Below are positions 1 to 9,599 of a stretch of 34,753 nt of DNA, piece by piece (the stretch's first letter is position 1; each line of letters begins with the position of its first letter). The notes beneath the pieces were generated by a model that saw only the letters and a list, made by a program, of their open reading frames with translations, did not search any database and had not been told where the DNA came from. Source of the stretch: Alphaproteobacteria bacterium (GTDB lineage: Bacteria > Pseudomonadota > Alphaproteobacteria > UBA7985 > JAUIBT01); contig JAUIHE010000014.1 of the NCBI GenBank assembly GCA_030432195.1, positions 1-34,753 on the forward strand. The letters run 5' to 3'. The position numbers and the translations under genes are program-made.

Positions 1-298
1 CAGGACATCAATGCTGCGCGCTCCGACAATGACAGAAAATGGGGTTCAATCCGCATGTTCACATCTGAATCGCTGGAGCCTGCCAAGTCAAGGAAAACGC
101 GGATCTCTCAGGAATCGGAGTATAATATGAAAAGTTTCTTGTGAACCCTGCTCACCATGTCCAGGTTAGGCACTCGTGGTCCGACAACGGCGTTCAGCTC
201 AGTGGTCCACGAGCAGCCCCGACTTGACCCGACCCGCAAAGCACCCAACGGCCGCCAAAGAGCCGGGTATTTGCCCCAACCGAACGTTTCTAACGACA
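1..298. other. Leading region, no convincing gene
   Basis: No ORF here looks like a real protein. The minus-strand ORF in the track is composition-driven. A TATAAT hexamer lies at 121-126 but has no recognisable -35 element 16-18 bp upstream. A five-codon reading frame follows it directly. Two GAATC (GANTC) sites occur near 67 and 112. The region presumably carries the promoter of the regulator that starts at 299. Confidence 0.4.
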
Positions 299-1000
299 AT
301 GAATAACCCCAGACGGCCGCTGCCGCGCACACAGCCCTTTATTCAGCTCACGTGCCTTGCGGATGATGACAATTCTACCCAATCCGCGCGCGACTTGGTT
401 GCTCGCCTGCGCTTGCTCGGCCTGGCCTGCCAAGGGCCGACGGACGCGCGCACTGACCTTGCATCGGGCAACGCGCACACCTGTGCGAACTTGGCGACAC
501 AGGGTGTGCCAACAGAGCAGACCATTTGTGTTTTGTATTGGCCTCAGGGCGCTGGCATCACGCCAGAGACGGCGGCCCAGCACCTTAGCGCGGCAGCGGT
601 GGCCGTGCCAGATCGACCGCGTATGCTGCTCGCTGAGGCGGAGCAGGTGCAGGGCCTGGGGCTGACACTGCTCAGTCAAGTTGATGCCTGTCTTTCGGCT
701 GCTGCGCCCGCGCGTGAATTGCTGAGCGCGCTTCAAATCGTCCAGCTGCGCGGTTGCTATTTCGCACCAGAGATCAAGCGCAGCCTGCTCGGGTCACTGA
801 CGCAGGGCGATTTTCCCGCCAAGTCAGCCGACGAAAAACTATCGCTGCCCACTACGCCTGCGATGACGCCGCGCGAGCAGCAGATTTGGCTGTTGGTTGA
901 AGAGGGCCTGACCTCGCGCGCTATTGCAGAGCAATTGGATATCTCGGTGCGGACGGTTGATGCGCACCGGCGCAGCCTGCGCCAGAAGATGAGCGTTTGA
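299..1000 (+). CDS. LuxR/NarL-type response regulator-like transcription factor with degenerate receiver
   Basis: The last ~45 residues (from TPREQQIWLLVEEG to the C-terminus) form a GerE/LuxR helix-turn-helix with the usual recognition-helix pattern SVRTVDAHRRSLRQKM. Just upstream, LLSALQIVQLRGCYFAPEIKRSLL matches the linker of NarL-family regulators. The N-terminal ~130 residues should therefore be a receiver domain. However, the strand where the phosphoacceptor Asp belongs reads ICVLYWPQ and has no Asp, so I infer a phosphorylation-independent pseudo-receiver. I chose the ATG at 299 because the upstream extension in the 176 ORF (serine/proline-rich) is not domain-like. No SD decides the start. 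There is no sensor kinase beside it. The target genes are unknown. It ends at a strong terminator shared with the convergent L,D-transpeptidase gene. Confidence 0.75.
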   Translation: MNNPRRPLPRTQPFIQLTCLADDDNSTQSARDLVARLRLLGLACQGPTDARTDLASGNAHTCANLATQGVPTEQTICVLYWPQGAGITPETAAQHLSAAAVAVPDRPRMLLAEAEQVQGLGLTLLSQVDACLSAAAPARELLSALQIVQLRGCYFAPEIKRSLLGSLTQGDFPAKSADEKLSLPTTPAMTPREQQIWLLVEEGLTSRAIAEQLDISVRTVDAHRRSLRQKMSV

Positions 1001-1041
1001 GCTGGCAATCAGGCACCGGTTAAGCGCTGTTGGTAACGTCA

Positions 1042-1074
1042 AAAAAACCCGCTCTGGTTTGGAGCGGGTTTTTT
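1042..1074. terminator. Bidirectional Rho-independent terminator
   Basis: A perfect 13-bp inverted repeat, AAAAAACCCGCTC / GAGCGGGTTTTTT, encloses the 7-nt loop TGGTTTG. The A-run and T-run on either side give it a U-tract in both directions. It sits between the convergent LuxR-type gene (end 1000) and L,D-transpeptidase gene (end 1102), so it probably terminates both. Confidence 0.93.
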
Positions 1075-1101
1075 CTTTGAGTTGGTTCGTTTGGGCTGTG
1101 C

Positions 1102-1854
1102 CTAGGCAGCGTCCACGTAGACCGGCACGGAGCGCTTCAGGCTAATGGACTTGGTCGGGCCCTTCTTCAGCTCTTGAATTTCTGCGCGTGACCGGGGCTG
1201 GCCATCGCGTTCAAGCATCCAAGAGGCCAGGCGCCCGGCTTGTTCAACGCGCACACAGCCTGAAGAGGCATAGCGATCTTCTCCACCAAAGCGGGCCTTG
1301 AAGGGGGTGTCATGAATAAAGATGGCGTGGTTGTTATGCATGGTAAAGCGGATCGAACCCAGCGCGTTGCCTTTGCCGGAATCCTGAACGAAGCGGTACT
1401 GCTTCAGGTTTTCTTCCGTCTTCCAGTTGACTTTCTTCGGATCGATTTTCTTGCCCCCTTTGTAGACCGTCCATCCGCGATACAAGAAGCGCGGATTGCG
1501 GCGCAGCTCGGGATACAGATCTTCTTCGACAATGCGCTTGGGCGGGTTCCATTCAGGCGCAAACTTAATGGCTGAGATCTTGTCCACCATGATTGGTGTC
1601 GGGCGCTTAGGACTGCCGACAATGGCGCGCATCCGCATGGCAACGCGGCCGTCCTCATAGACCACCAGCGTTTGCTTGGCCAAACTGACCTCAATGCGCG
1701 TGCCTGGGCGCCCAGATTTGTCGATAGCGGCTGGTCTACCGGTGTTTCCGTCGGCGTCTGCCACTGTCAGGCCTTCTGGGCCACAGCCACTCAGGACCAA
1801 GACCAGGCCAACTGCTAAGACAGAAGAGAGCGCCACTAAGGTTCGGCGAAGCAT
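1102..1854 (-). CDS. L,D-transpeptidase (YkuD domain) lipoprotein
   Basis: The N-terminus is a lipoprotein signal: MLRRT, a hydrophobic core, then the lipobox LSGC. The mature protein should be anchored to a membrane on the periplasmic side. The YkuD fold is identified by HDTPFKARF followed by YASSGCVRV, the conserved His...S-x-G-C-x-R catalytic motif whose Cys forms the acyl-enzyme in 3-3 peptidoglycan cross-linking or lipoprotein attachment. The upstream half contains the expected LAKQTLVVYEDG strand and the I-[VI]-GxxxxPTPI region (VGSPKRPTPIMVDKI). The track start (1860) directly abuts AAAGGA. The second ATG at 1854 lies 6 nt from that SD and is the better start. The gene is convergent with the LuxR-type gene. 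Which reaction it performs (cross-link, anchoring or hydrolysis) cannot be read from sequence. Confidence 0.9.
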   Translation of the reverse strand: MLRRTLVALSSVLAVGLVLVLSGCGPEGLTVADADGNTGRPAAIDKSGRPGTRIEVSLAKQTLVVYEDGRVAMRMRAIVGSPKRPTPIMVDKISAIKFAPEWNPPKRIVEEDLYPELRRNPRFLYRGWTVYKGGKKIDPKKVNWKTEENLKQYRFVQDSGKGNALGSIRFTMHNNHAIFIHDTPFKARFGGEDRYASSGCVRVEQAGRLASWMLERDGQPRSRAEIQELKKGPTKSISLKRSVPVYVDAA

Positions 1855-2403
1855 GGACATTCCTTTTGAAATTTATGAGCAAGTGTCGGCCCTAGGCCCA
1901 AAATTGTGCCCGTAGTGTATCCCAAGCAAGCGAGGTCTAGCCAGCCTTGCGCTCGGTCCTATGCTACAGACGACCCCACCAGATCGTTGCCAGCCTGAAA
2001 GGGCCCTGCTGCGAGGGTCTTCACCCCTCCCCAGAGGCCTTGCGGGCTCTGATGCGAAAGAGTCAAACAGTGGCCAGCCCTGCATAAGGTCAGCGCACCC
2101 CAGCCCCTCGTTCTTATTTAGCACGGAGTGATACCAGCCGGAGCGCAAATTGCAAACGGCAATTAGGGGGACTTGACCCGTCTTTCGGCCTGGAATGGCT
2201 GTCGCAAGCAATCGTGATCGCTTCCTTGGTTATTAGTAGCCCTCGTCAGGGCTGTTTGCGGCGTGTCGTTCTGGCTTTGCCGGAATCAAGCCGTTAGAAT
2301 GCAGCCGAATCGCAGCGGGTCGCGATGCCTTTCGCGAGCTTTGCCACGATCTTTGCCAAAAGGCTGTTGGGCCCGGCTTGATCGTCCCTCGCGAACCGAC
2401 ACC
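1855..2403. other. Intergenic region upstream of ygfZ and the L,D-transpeptidase gene
   Basis: About 550 bp between divergent genes. ORFs in the track here (1873-2211 minus, 2233-2472 minus, and the 5' extension of the ygfZ ORF from 2263) show no domain-like composition. The AAGGA Shine-Dalgarno of the transpeptidase gene is at 1861-1865 (minus strand). I see no terminator with a U-tract and no RNA gene. Confidence 0.4.
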
Positions 2404-3432
2404 ATGACCCTGATCTTGAGAGCCAGCAAGCAATCTATGCCCACCAACACATCGCTCAACGACCCATCGCAACGTCTGCCAGAGCCTTGCAAAGTGCCGC
2501 TCATTGCCCTTTCAAATCGCGGACTTATGACCATTAGCGGCCAGGATGCGCGGTCGTTCCTACAGGGGTTGGTGACAGCGGATTTGGACAGCCTGGTGCC
2601 GGGTCGCGCGCTATACTCGACCCTCTTGACGCCCCAAGGTAAATTCCTGGACGATTTCTTCTTGCTGCAACCGGACAGCCAGATGCCAAACCTGATTTGG
2701 CTAGAGGCTCCCAAAGAACGCCTGGCCCCGATTGCCAAGCGCCTGTCCATGTACCGCTTGCGCGCTGATGTAAAAATTGAGGCTCTGGCACCGCCCCATC
2801 ACGTTTACGTGTCCCAAGCCCATGAGCCAACAGCTCTGACGGTGATGCTGCCACCTGAAGCTGGGCTATGGTGCAGTGATCCGCGCCCCGGTAGCAGCCA
2901 TGATTTGGAGCCCACAGCCGACCTGCCCACCATTGGCAGTCGCTATTACAGCAGCCAGCCCATCACCGGGGCGGTCGCGCAAGGCACGGCGGCCCACCAA
3001 GCTTATGAACGCCAGCGTATTCGCCTGGGCTTGCCCGACGGCGATCAAGACGTTGAGCGAGAGCGCTCGACGCTGCTGGACAATGGATTTGACCGCGCGG
3101 GCGCCATTGCATGGCAAAAAGGCTGCTATATGGGCCAGGAGATTACCGCGCGCATGCGGTATCGCGGTCTAGCCAAATGGGACTTGTTGCCGGTCACCTT
3201 GGAGGCTGGAAATTTTTCTGACTTTGATCTAGGCCAAGGGGCGGTGGTCTCGCTTGACGGTAAGAATGTGGGCCAACTGCGCTCATGCAGCGGCAATGTG
3301 GCACTAGCTCGCTTGCGCCTAGAAGTCTTAACTGGTGGCTTGGACCGCTTATTGGTTCACGATCAGCCTTTGCGTGTGCTGGGGCGGGTGCTAGGATCGT
3401 CGGCGCAAGATACCGAAGGATCAGGGGCCTAG
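2404..3432 (+). CDS. ygfZ: YgfZ/GcvT-domain folate-binding protein, Fe-S cluster repair
   Basis: The COG0354 signature K-G-C-Y-x-G-Q-E is present as KGCYMGQEITARMRYRG near residue 240. Its Cys is the conserved residue needed for YgfZ function. The N-terminus has the typical start LSNRGLMTISGQDARSFLQGLVTADL and the segment LLTPQGKFLDDFFLL. Family knowledge: YgfZ is a tetrahydrofolate-binding GcvT relative that supports assembly or repair of certain [4Fe-4S] enzymes, such as MiaB. The ORF runs up to 2263, but the extension is unlike the family. I take the ATG at 2404; the ATG at 2437 is also possible because the conserved part begins only at about residue 30. Neither has a strong SD. hemA follows on the same strand after 185 bp, so the two could be co-expressed, but this gap is long enough for a separate promoter. 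Confidence 0.9.
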   Translation: MTLILRASKQSMPTNTSLNDPSQRLPEPCKVPLIALSNRGLMTISGQDARSFLQGLVTADLDSLVPGRALYSTLLTPQGKFLDDFFLLQPDSQMPNLIWLEAPKERLAPIAKRLSMYRLRADVKIEALAPPHHVYVSQAHEPTALTVMLPPEAGLWCSDPRPGSSHDLEPTADLPTIGSRYYSSQPITGAVAQGTAAHQAYERQRIRLGLPDGDQDVERERSTLLDNGFDRAGAIAWQKGCYMGQEITARMRYRGLAKWDLLPVTLEAGNFSDFDLGQGAVVSLDGKNVGQLRSCSGNVALARLRLEVLTGGLDRLLVHDQPLRVLGRVLGSSAQDTEGSGA

Positions 3433-3617
3433 GCGATTGGCCCCCCAAATGCGCGACCTAAGGAGGCGCGCGCGATCTAGGGACAGGCGGCATGCAATTG
3501 CCCTAGGCTGTTACAACCGGCCCCAAGGCCGCACGGGTTGCTCGATATTGGCGCCCGCGCACAAATCCGGCTCCTGATTGCCTTTGTGGAAATCTGGTGC
3601 CAGCAAGAGGACTAGAC

Positions 3618-4844
3618 ATGGACTATTTGGGCTTTGCAGCAGAGCATCTTCAAGGGCTCAAGGACGAGGGGCGCTATCGCGTTTTCAACGCGCTTAAGCG
3701 CCAGGTCGGCGCCTTCCCGGAAGTTGTTTGGCATGGCGACGGCAAGTCGATGCCGGTGACGGTCTGGTGCTCAAACGATTATCTCAACATGGGCCACCAC
3801 CCAGCGGTCATTGAAGCCATGGATGCAGCCCTGCATACGCACGGCGCCGGTGCTGGCGGGACACGCAATATTTCCGGCACCAATATCCTGCACGAAGAGT
3901 TGGAGGCCGAAGTCGCCTCCCTGCACCAAAAGGAAGCGGCGCTCATCTTCACCTCTGGCTATGTTGCCAACGAGGCCGCGCTCTGCACGTTGGCCGCGCG
4001 TTTGCCCGACTGCGTGATCTTTTCGGATTCCAAAAACCACGCCTCAATGATCGAAGGCATGCGGCTGTCGCGCGCCGAACGGGTCATTTTCAAGCACAAT
4101 GACCTGGCCGATCTGGAAGAAAAGCTAGCCGCTTATCCCAAGGAGCGCGCAAAGATTGTGGCTTTTGAGTCGGTCTACTCCATGGATGGCGATATCTCTG
4201 ACATTGGCGCGACCTGTGATTTGGCGCACAAGTACGGCGCGCTGACCTATCTGGATGAAGTGCATGCGGTTGGTCTTTACGGCCCGCATGGCGGCGGTGT
4301 CGCCGAACGGGACAAGGTTTTGGACAAAGTAGATATCGTTGAGGGCACCTTTGCCAAGGCCTTTGGCGTGCAAGGGGGCTATGTAGCCACCTCACCGGTC
4401 TTCGTCGATTTCATTCGCTCTTTTGCTTCGGGCTTCATCTTCACCACCTCCATGAGCCCGGTTTTGACCGCCGGGGCCCTGGCTTCTGTGCGTCACCTGA
4501 AGCAAGATGATGCTCTGCGCCAACGCCACCAGGAGCGCGCTGCTACGCTGAAGGCGCGGTTACGAGCCGCCAACATTCCCGTTATGGACAACCCCAGCCA
4601 CATCGTGCCGGTCATGGTCTATGACGCGGCCTTGTGCCAAGAAGCCAGCAACATGCTGTTGCATGACCATGGCATCTATGTTCAGGCCATCAACTACCCG
4701 ACAGTGCCAAAAGGCATGGAGCGGCTGCGCTTTACCCCAACGCCGCATCATACCGATGCGCACATGGACCATCTGGTCAAGTCGTTGATTACGGTCTGGG
4801 AAAAGCTGTCTCCGCCGCGTTTGCCGGTTGAACAGGCGGCTTGA
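3618..4844 (+). CDS. hemA: 5-aminolevulinate synthase
   Basis: This PLP enzyme condenses succinyl-CoA with glycine to give 5-aminolevulinate, the first step of tetrapyrrole synthesis by the C4 (Shemin) route found in alphaproteobacteria. Visible motifs are [15 protein letters not shown], the glycine-rich [21 protein letters not shown] (the Asp that contacts the PLP pyridine), and [13 protein letters not shown] with the Schiff-base Lys at residue 247. The length of 408 aa is typical. I use ATG 3618, preceded by AGAGGA at about 7 nt, rather than the GTG at 3597 in the track. The close relatives KBL and 8-amino-7-oxononanoate synthase share the fold. The N-terminus ([17 protein letters not shown]) and the LxFTPTPHH C-terminal motif favour ALAS. 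It converges with the DUF2064 gene, only 15 bp apart. Confidence 0.95.
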   Translation: MDYLGFAAEHLQGLKDEGRYRVFNALKRQVGAFPEVVWHGDGKSMPVTVWCSNDYLNMGHHPAVIEAMDAALHTHGAGAGGTRNISGTNILHEELEAEVASLHQKEAALIFTSGYVANEAALCTLAARLPDCVIFSDSKNHASMIEGMRLSRAERVIFKHNDLADLEEKLAAYPKERAKIVAFESVYSMDGDISDIGATCDLAHKYGALTYLDEVHAVGLYGPHGGGVAERDKVLDKVDIVEGTFAKAFGVQGGYVATSPVFVDFIRSFASGFIFTTSMSPVLTAGALASVRHLKQDDALRQRHQERAATLKARLRAANIPVMDNPSHIVPVMVYDAALCQEASNMLLHDHGIYVQAINYPTVPKGMERLRFTPTPHHTDAHMDHLVKSLITVWEKLSPPRLPVEQAA

Positions 4845-4859
4845 GACGGCTTGAGCGGC

Positions 4860-5597
4860 CTAGCGCTGGTCGTTATTGCCGGTTCGCAGCCTATGTGAGG
4901 CCACCAGTTGCGGCATGAGCGGGATGCGCGGTTGACCGTTATTTGGGCCGTGTGGCCCATCTGCTGGCTGATTTCCTGGCTGATTTCCTGGCTGATCGCC
5001 AGCGACCGGCCGCATCTCCAGTTCATCAAGATCGCTTTTTAGCAGCGAGACCATGCGGGCTTTCAGGGCGATTTGCGCCCGTTCACCGGTGTCGGGCCGC
5101 GACCAGAGCACGCCGTCAAAGGCCCGCGGGCTCAAGGCTGGTCCGCGATGGCCCAGAGCCCAAAAGCCGCCGTCCTTGGCGGGCGCCAAAACGCTGCCCG
5201 GCCTTTGCAGGGCCTGAAATAAGTGGGCGATGTCGGACTGCTCGATCCCCAACACATCTGAGCCAATCAAAACAACCGGCTTGGGCGCAAAATGGGCCAG
5301 GCAGGCCAGCATGCGCTGTCCCAGATCGCCCGCTGGCTGGCTTCTCCTGGCGTTGGGCCAGTCTTGCAGGATGGCGGGCTGCTGTGGCGCTAGGCCAAGG
5401 CGCGCGGGAGCGCGGTCGAGCGCCAGCACTAGGCGCCAGCGCTCAGGCGCAGATAGGCGCCGGGTTAGCGCTGCCAACTGGGCGCGATACCATTGATGGG
5501 TCGGATGGTCGCCAATCTGGGCCGCCAGGCGGCGCTTGCCTTGGCCCAAGCGCGGATGGCGGGCAAAAATCACGAGGTGGCGTTGGGCGGGCGACAT
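4860..5597 (-). CDS. DUF2064/TIGR04282 CofC-like nucleotidyl- or glycosyltransferase family protein
   Basis: The N-terminus HLVIFARHPRLGQGKRRLA corresponds to the family's (I)FAR.P..G..KTRLA nucleotide-binding start. VLIGSDVLGI corresponds to GSD.P.L, and LAPAKDGGFWALG to the PA.DGGY..IG motif. Together they place it in the CofC/MobA-like GT-A fold family DUF2064. Substrate and product are unknown for most members. The motifs here deviate: Thr in KTRL is Arg, Pro in GSD.P is Leu-Gly, and Asp in PADDGG is Lys. Activity may therefore be altered. The C-terminal ~50 residues are a low-complexity tail with QPGN repeats (see repeat). Start 5597 is where the family begins; the ORF extension to 5720 would overlap the rnhB promoter. 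No SD is evident. The gene is divergent from rnhB with 109 bp between. Confidence 0.75.
   Translation of the reverse strand: MSPAQRHLVIFARHPRLGQGKRRLAAQIGDHPTHQWYRAQLAALTRRLSAPERWRLVLALDRAPARLGLAPQQPAILQDWPNARRSQPAGDLGQRMLACLAHFAPKPVVLIGSDVLGIEQSDIAHLFQALQRPGSVLAPAKDGGFWALGHRGPALSPRAFDGVLWSRPDTGERAQIALKARMVSLLKSDLDELEMRPVAGDQPGNQPGNQPADGPHGPNNGQPRIPLMPQLVASHRLRTGNNDQR
4966..4996. repeat. 12-bp tandem repeat (2.6 copies) inside the DUF2064 gene
   Basis: GGCTGATTTCCT occurs at 4966-4977 and 4978-4989, with a 7-nt partial copy at 4990-4996. In the encoded minus-strand frame it yields the repeated QPGN tetrapeptide in the C-terminal tail. The length is a multiple of three, so copy-number change keeps the frame. 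Confidence 0.9.
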
Positions 5598-5706
5598 GAA
5601 AAGGCGCTTGGTTGTTGCTGGGGCCTGGCGGGCGCGCTTCCCAGAGCCGGGAAAAGCGGCAGGGCCAAAGCTTGCCAGCCGTGGCCACCCGTGCCAAGAG
5701 CCTTGC

Positions 5707-6438
5707 ATGACCCAAAGCAAGCCACCCAGCCCCGCAAAGCGCTATGCGCTGGACCTCAGCCACGAACGCGCCTGTATGCAAGCCGCGGGCGCGCCGTCGT
5801 TTTGCCTGCCGTGTGGCTTGGACGAAGCCGGACGCGGCCCTTTGGCAGGGCCGGTGGTGGCTGCTGCGGTGGTGTTGCCGTCCCACTTCTATCAGCGGGG
5901 CGCCGAAGGCGCACAACCCCTTGCCCTGCCCATTCGCCTGACCGATAGCAAGAAACTCAGCGAGCGCCAGCGCGACCAGGCCCTGGCCTGGGTGCAGCAG
6001 CACTGCTTTTGGGCGATCTCTGGGGCGTCGGCGCGTGAGATTGACCAGCTCAACATTTTGCAGGCCTCTTTATTGGCTATGCGGCGCGCGGCGCTCAAAT
6101 TGCAGGCCCAGTTGGCGCGACGTGGCCGGGGCGATGCCGCCCTTTTGGCGCTGGTTGACGGCAACAAGCTGCCGTCCGGTCTGCCTTGGCCCGCGCAGAC
6201 CGTGGTGAAGGGCGACGCGCTGTGCCCGTCGATAGCTGCGGCTTCGGTCTTGGCCAAGGTCGTTCGCGACCGTGCCATGCAGCGCCTGGATCATCGCTAT
6301 CCCGTCTTTGGGTTTTCAGGACACAAGGGATATCCGACGGCGGCGCATAGAGCCGCAATTGAGCAGCACGGCCCCAGCGCCCATCATCGCTTGAGCTTTG
6401 CGGGCCTGGTCGATCTGGCCAAGCCTTCGCCCCGCTAG
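5707..6438 (+). CDS. rnhB: Ribonuclease HII
   Basis: RNase HII cleaves RNA in RNA-DNA hybrids and starts excision of ribonucleotides misincorporated into DNA. The catalytic start CGLDEAGRGPLAGPVV is at residues 36-51 (D39, E40). It is followed by TDSKKLSERQRDQA, LVDGNKLPSGLPW (third acidic residue), VVKGDALCPSIAAASVLAKVVRDRAM, and HKGYPTAAHRAAI. All the expected family blocks are in order. The N-terminus is about 30 residues longer than the E. coli enzyme. ATG 5707 was chosen as the first in-frame ATG after the divergent gene's start. There is no strong SD. The next gene, ccrM, is 213 bp downstream on the same strand; this rnhB-ccrM neighbourhood is common in alphaproteobacteria. Confidence 0.95.
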   Translation: MTQSKPPSPAKRYALDLSHERACMQAAGAPSFCLPCGLDEAGRGPLAGPVVAAAVVLPSHFYQRGAEGAQPLALPIRLTDSKKLSERQRDQALAWVQQHCFWAISGASAREIDQLNILQASLLAMRRAALKLQAQLARRGRGDAALLALVDGNKLPSGLPWPAQTVVKGDALCPSIAAASVLAKVVRDRAMQRLDHRYPVFGFSGHKGYPTAAHRAAIEQHGPSAHHRLSFAGLVDLAKPSPR

Positions 6439-6639
6439 CGCAAGGCGTCGGTGGGTCGCATGCATGGCCCCCAAGTCAACGCGGTCCTATTTGACCAAGA
6501 CTAGCCTTAGGCTCGCCACACTTAAGATTTGTTCGCCCAGGTTGCAGGATTATTCTTGTTAAGGTTGCAAGCCCGGCTAAGGTGACAGGGATTTTATTGC
6601 TGTTTTCAGCGCCGAATTTTCAATCGACCTTCATTTTAG

Positions 6640-7734
<1,095 letters not shown>

Positions 7735-7750
7735 GCGTAGAGTAGCGGCG

Positions 7751-8767
7751 ATGCGGCGCGTTCTCGTCACCGGCTCGGCTGGCTTTATTGGATCGTTCGT
7801 CTGCCATGCTCTGTTGCGGCAAGGCGATGCTGTGTTGGGCTATGATGGCGTAACCGATTACTATGACCCCGCCCTGAAGCGGGCCCGGCTGGCCCAACTT
7901 GCGCGGCATAACGGTTTTCAGGCCGTCGAGGCGCGCTTGGAAGATACGGCCAGCTTAGAGGCTGCGTGCGAGGCCTTCCGCCCGCAAGTCATCGTCCATC
8001 TAGCGGCCCAGCCCGGCGTGCGCTACAGCATCGAAAATCCGCGCAGCTATATCGACAGCAATATCGTTGGCAGTTTTAACGTGCTGGAGATTGCGCGTCG
8101 GTATCAAGTACAGCACTGCCTCATGGCCTCGACCTCGTCGGTCTATGGCGCGGGCAGGGACATGCCCTACCACGAGCGGCAAAAATGCGACACGCCAATG
8201 AGCCTTTATGCGGCCACCAAAAAGGCTTGCGAAGCACTGGCCCATAGTCAGGCTCACTTGTTTGGCTTTCCCGTCACCATGTTTCGTTTCTTCACGGTCT
8301 ATGGGCCTTGGGGCCGCCCGGATATGGCGCTGATTAAATTCTCAGACGCCATCATGCAGGGCCGCCCGATCGACGTCTATAATCACGGTGATCTCTATCG
8401 CGATTTTACCTATGTCGAAGATCTGGTCGAAGGCATTCGCTTGTTGATCGACTGTCCGCCACAGCGCCCCGCGGCCTCGGAAGACATAGCCAATGACGAT
8501 AGCTTGAGCCCGGTGGCGCCATACCGTGTGGTGAATATCGGCAACTCAAAACAAGTCCACCTGATGGACTTCATTGCGGCGCTGGAACGGCATCTGGGTG
8601 TGGAAGCGCAGAAGAATTTCTTGCCCATGCAGCCCGGCGACGTGGCGGCAACTTGGGCCGATTGCCGTTTGTTGGAGCGGTTGACCGGTTATCGCCCCCG
8701 TACCAGCCTGGATGAGGGCGTGGCTCGATTTGTGGCTTGGTATCGCCAGTATCGGGCTGAGACGTAG
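7751..8767 (+). CDS. NAD-dependent epimerase, probable UDP-glucuronate 4-epimerase
   Basis: This is an extended short-chain dehydrogenase. The Rossmann motif VTGSAGFIGS is at the N-terminus, the catalytic Ser is in STSSVYG, and Tyr153-x-x-x-Lys157 is in YAATKKACE. The block GYDGVTDYYDPALKRARLAQL and the segment RFFTVYGPWGRPDMAL are characteristic of CapI/LpsL-type UDP-glucuronate 4-epimerases, which make UDP-galacturonate for surface polysaccharide. UDP-glucose 4-epimerase or a dehydratase remains possible. The 338-residue length fits. ATG 7751 begins exactly at the Rossmann strand (MRRVLVTG), so the upstream part of the track ORF is rejected. It lies 16 bp after ccrM and is probably co-transcribed. 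No polysaccharide gene cluster accompanies it here. Confidence 0.88.
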   Translation: MRRVLVTGSAGFIGSFVCHALLRQGDAVLGYDGVTDYYDPALKRARLAQLARHNGFQAVEARLEDTASLEAACEAFRPQVIVHLAAQPGVRYSIENPRSYIDSNIVGSFNVLEIARRYQVQHCLMASTSSVYGAGRDMPYHERQKCDTPMSLYAATKKACEALAHSQAHLFGFPVTMFRFFTVYGPWGRPDMALIKFSDAIMQGRPIDVYNHGDLYRDFTYVEDLVEGIRLLIDCPPQRPAASEDIANDDSLSPVAPYRVVNIGNSKQVHLMDFIAALERHLGVEAQKNFLPMQPGDVAATWADCRLLERLTGYRPRTSLDEGVARFVAWYRQYRAET

Positions 8768-8999
8768 GGGGGCATAGGGGCGTGTTTTGCATGAAACATA
8801 ATCGCACGGGCACTAGTCGCGGCCCAAAGGCCCCTGCTGGCGTCTAATCTTTCGAGTGGTCTACACCTCTAAAGAGAGGGGAGAGATCCCGATGCCAGGA
8901 TCGTTCGTTCTCCTCACCGTGCTAGCCTGAATCAGGGTCTCGGCACACTGCTGCCGACGTTTGATTGCCCCCATCTTGAACGCTACTGGAGAACTTGAT

Positions 9000-9191
9000 A
9001 TGAAATCCCTAATGTTTGCTGCCCTGGCCGCTATAGCATTGTCCACTTCGGCGCACGCCGGCCTGGTCCTAACCTCCGGTGGCTGCGTCTTGGCCAGCGG
9101 CAATTGCGTAACGCTAGAGGCGCCAGGCACACCATCACCTGGAATTTCTGGCAATCCAGCGCCTGTAGAGCCTGAGCCTATACTGGGCTGA
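9000..9191 (+). CDS. Small exported two-cysteine peptide, copy 1 of 3
   Basis: A 63-aa protein with a clear Sec signal peptide (MKSLMFAALAAIALSTSAHA, cleavage at AHA|G). The predicted mature peptide is 43 aa. The mature part starts GLVLTSGGCVL and carries a CX6C pair (CVLASGNC), then a SPGISGNPAP box and a Pro/Glu tail. It aligns without gaps over 35 residues with the products at 9600 and 10101. The ATG at 9000 is preceded by GGAGAAC at a normal spacing; the TTG at 8961 in the track would place the signal peptide internally. It is followed by its own terminator. I recognise no family. The two Cys may form a disulfide in the periplasm or outside the cell. Function unknown. Confidence 0.75.
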   Translation: MKSLMFAALAAIALSTSAHAGLVLTSGGCVLASGNCVTLEAPGTPSPGISGNPAPVEPEPILG

Positions 9192-9228
9192 TGCAAGGCC
9201 ACTAGGCCCTAAGGAACCAACCCCAAAC

Positions 9229-9273
9229 AGCGCGCGAACAAGTCTCTCCTAGACCGTTTGCGCGCTTTTTTTT
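9229..9273 (+). terminator. Rho-independent terminator after small peptide gene 1
   Basis: AGCGCGCGAAC (9229-9239) pairs with GTTTGCGCGCT (9256-9266), with one G-U pair. An inner GTCT/AGAC stem extends it, and eight T follow. It lies 38 bp after the stop of copy 1, so that gene is probably a monocistronic unit. Confidence 0.9.
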
Positions 9274-9599
9274 GGGGGGGGCGCTTGGGCACTCTTTGGA
9301 ATCGGCCTTCGAGCAAGTTAGTGCGGGGGGCCATGTCTTCGAGGCCGCTCGCGTAGCTTTGCCTTTTGCCAAAGGCAGTAGGGACGATATCCAGGCGCAG
9401 GGCGCATGTCCAAAAGGGCGCAAGACCTTATCAAGTAGGGCCAAAACATCTAGCGAAAGAGATTGCATCCATACCGAAGCGAGGCTCCGTCGTTTGCGGT
9501 TTGTTGCTAAACCCCCGGCGTTGCTTGGCCAATTTGGGTCGAGCCTTAACCCGTCCTTCACGGCGCTTGTCCGCCTTGAGGGCCTATGGAGACGCCGAA
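9274..9599. other. Intergenic region between small peptide genes 1 and 2
   Basis: About 325 bp. The long ORFs overlapping it (9202-9846 minus, 9272-9787 plus, 9366-9794 plus) are arginine/serine-rich readings without domain features. The last of them merely extends copy 2 upstream. A promoter for copy 2 must lie here, but I cannot identify one. A GGAG Shine-Dalgarno is present just before 9600. Confidence 0.4.

Noticed and set aside
41-55. GGTTCAATCC as a tRNA T-loop
   Set aside because: The flanking bases do not form a T-stem and no acceptor or anticodon arm is present.
1-130. TATAAT at 121 and two GAATC sites as a CcrM-regulated promoter
   Set aside because: No -35 at the right distance, and two GANTC sites in 300 bp are close to chance expectation.
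1873-2211. 112-aa minus-strand ORF upstream of the L,D-transpeptidase gene
   Set aside because: No family resemblance, no SD; treated as intergenic.
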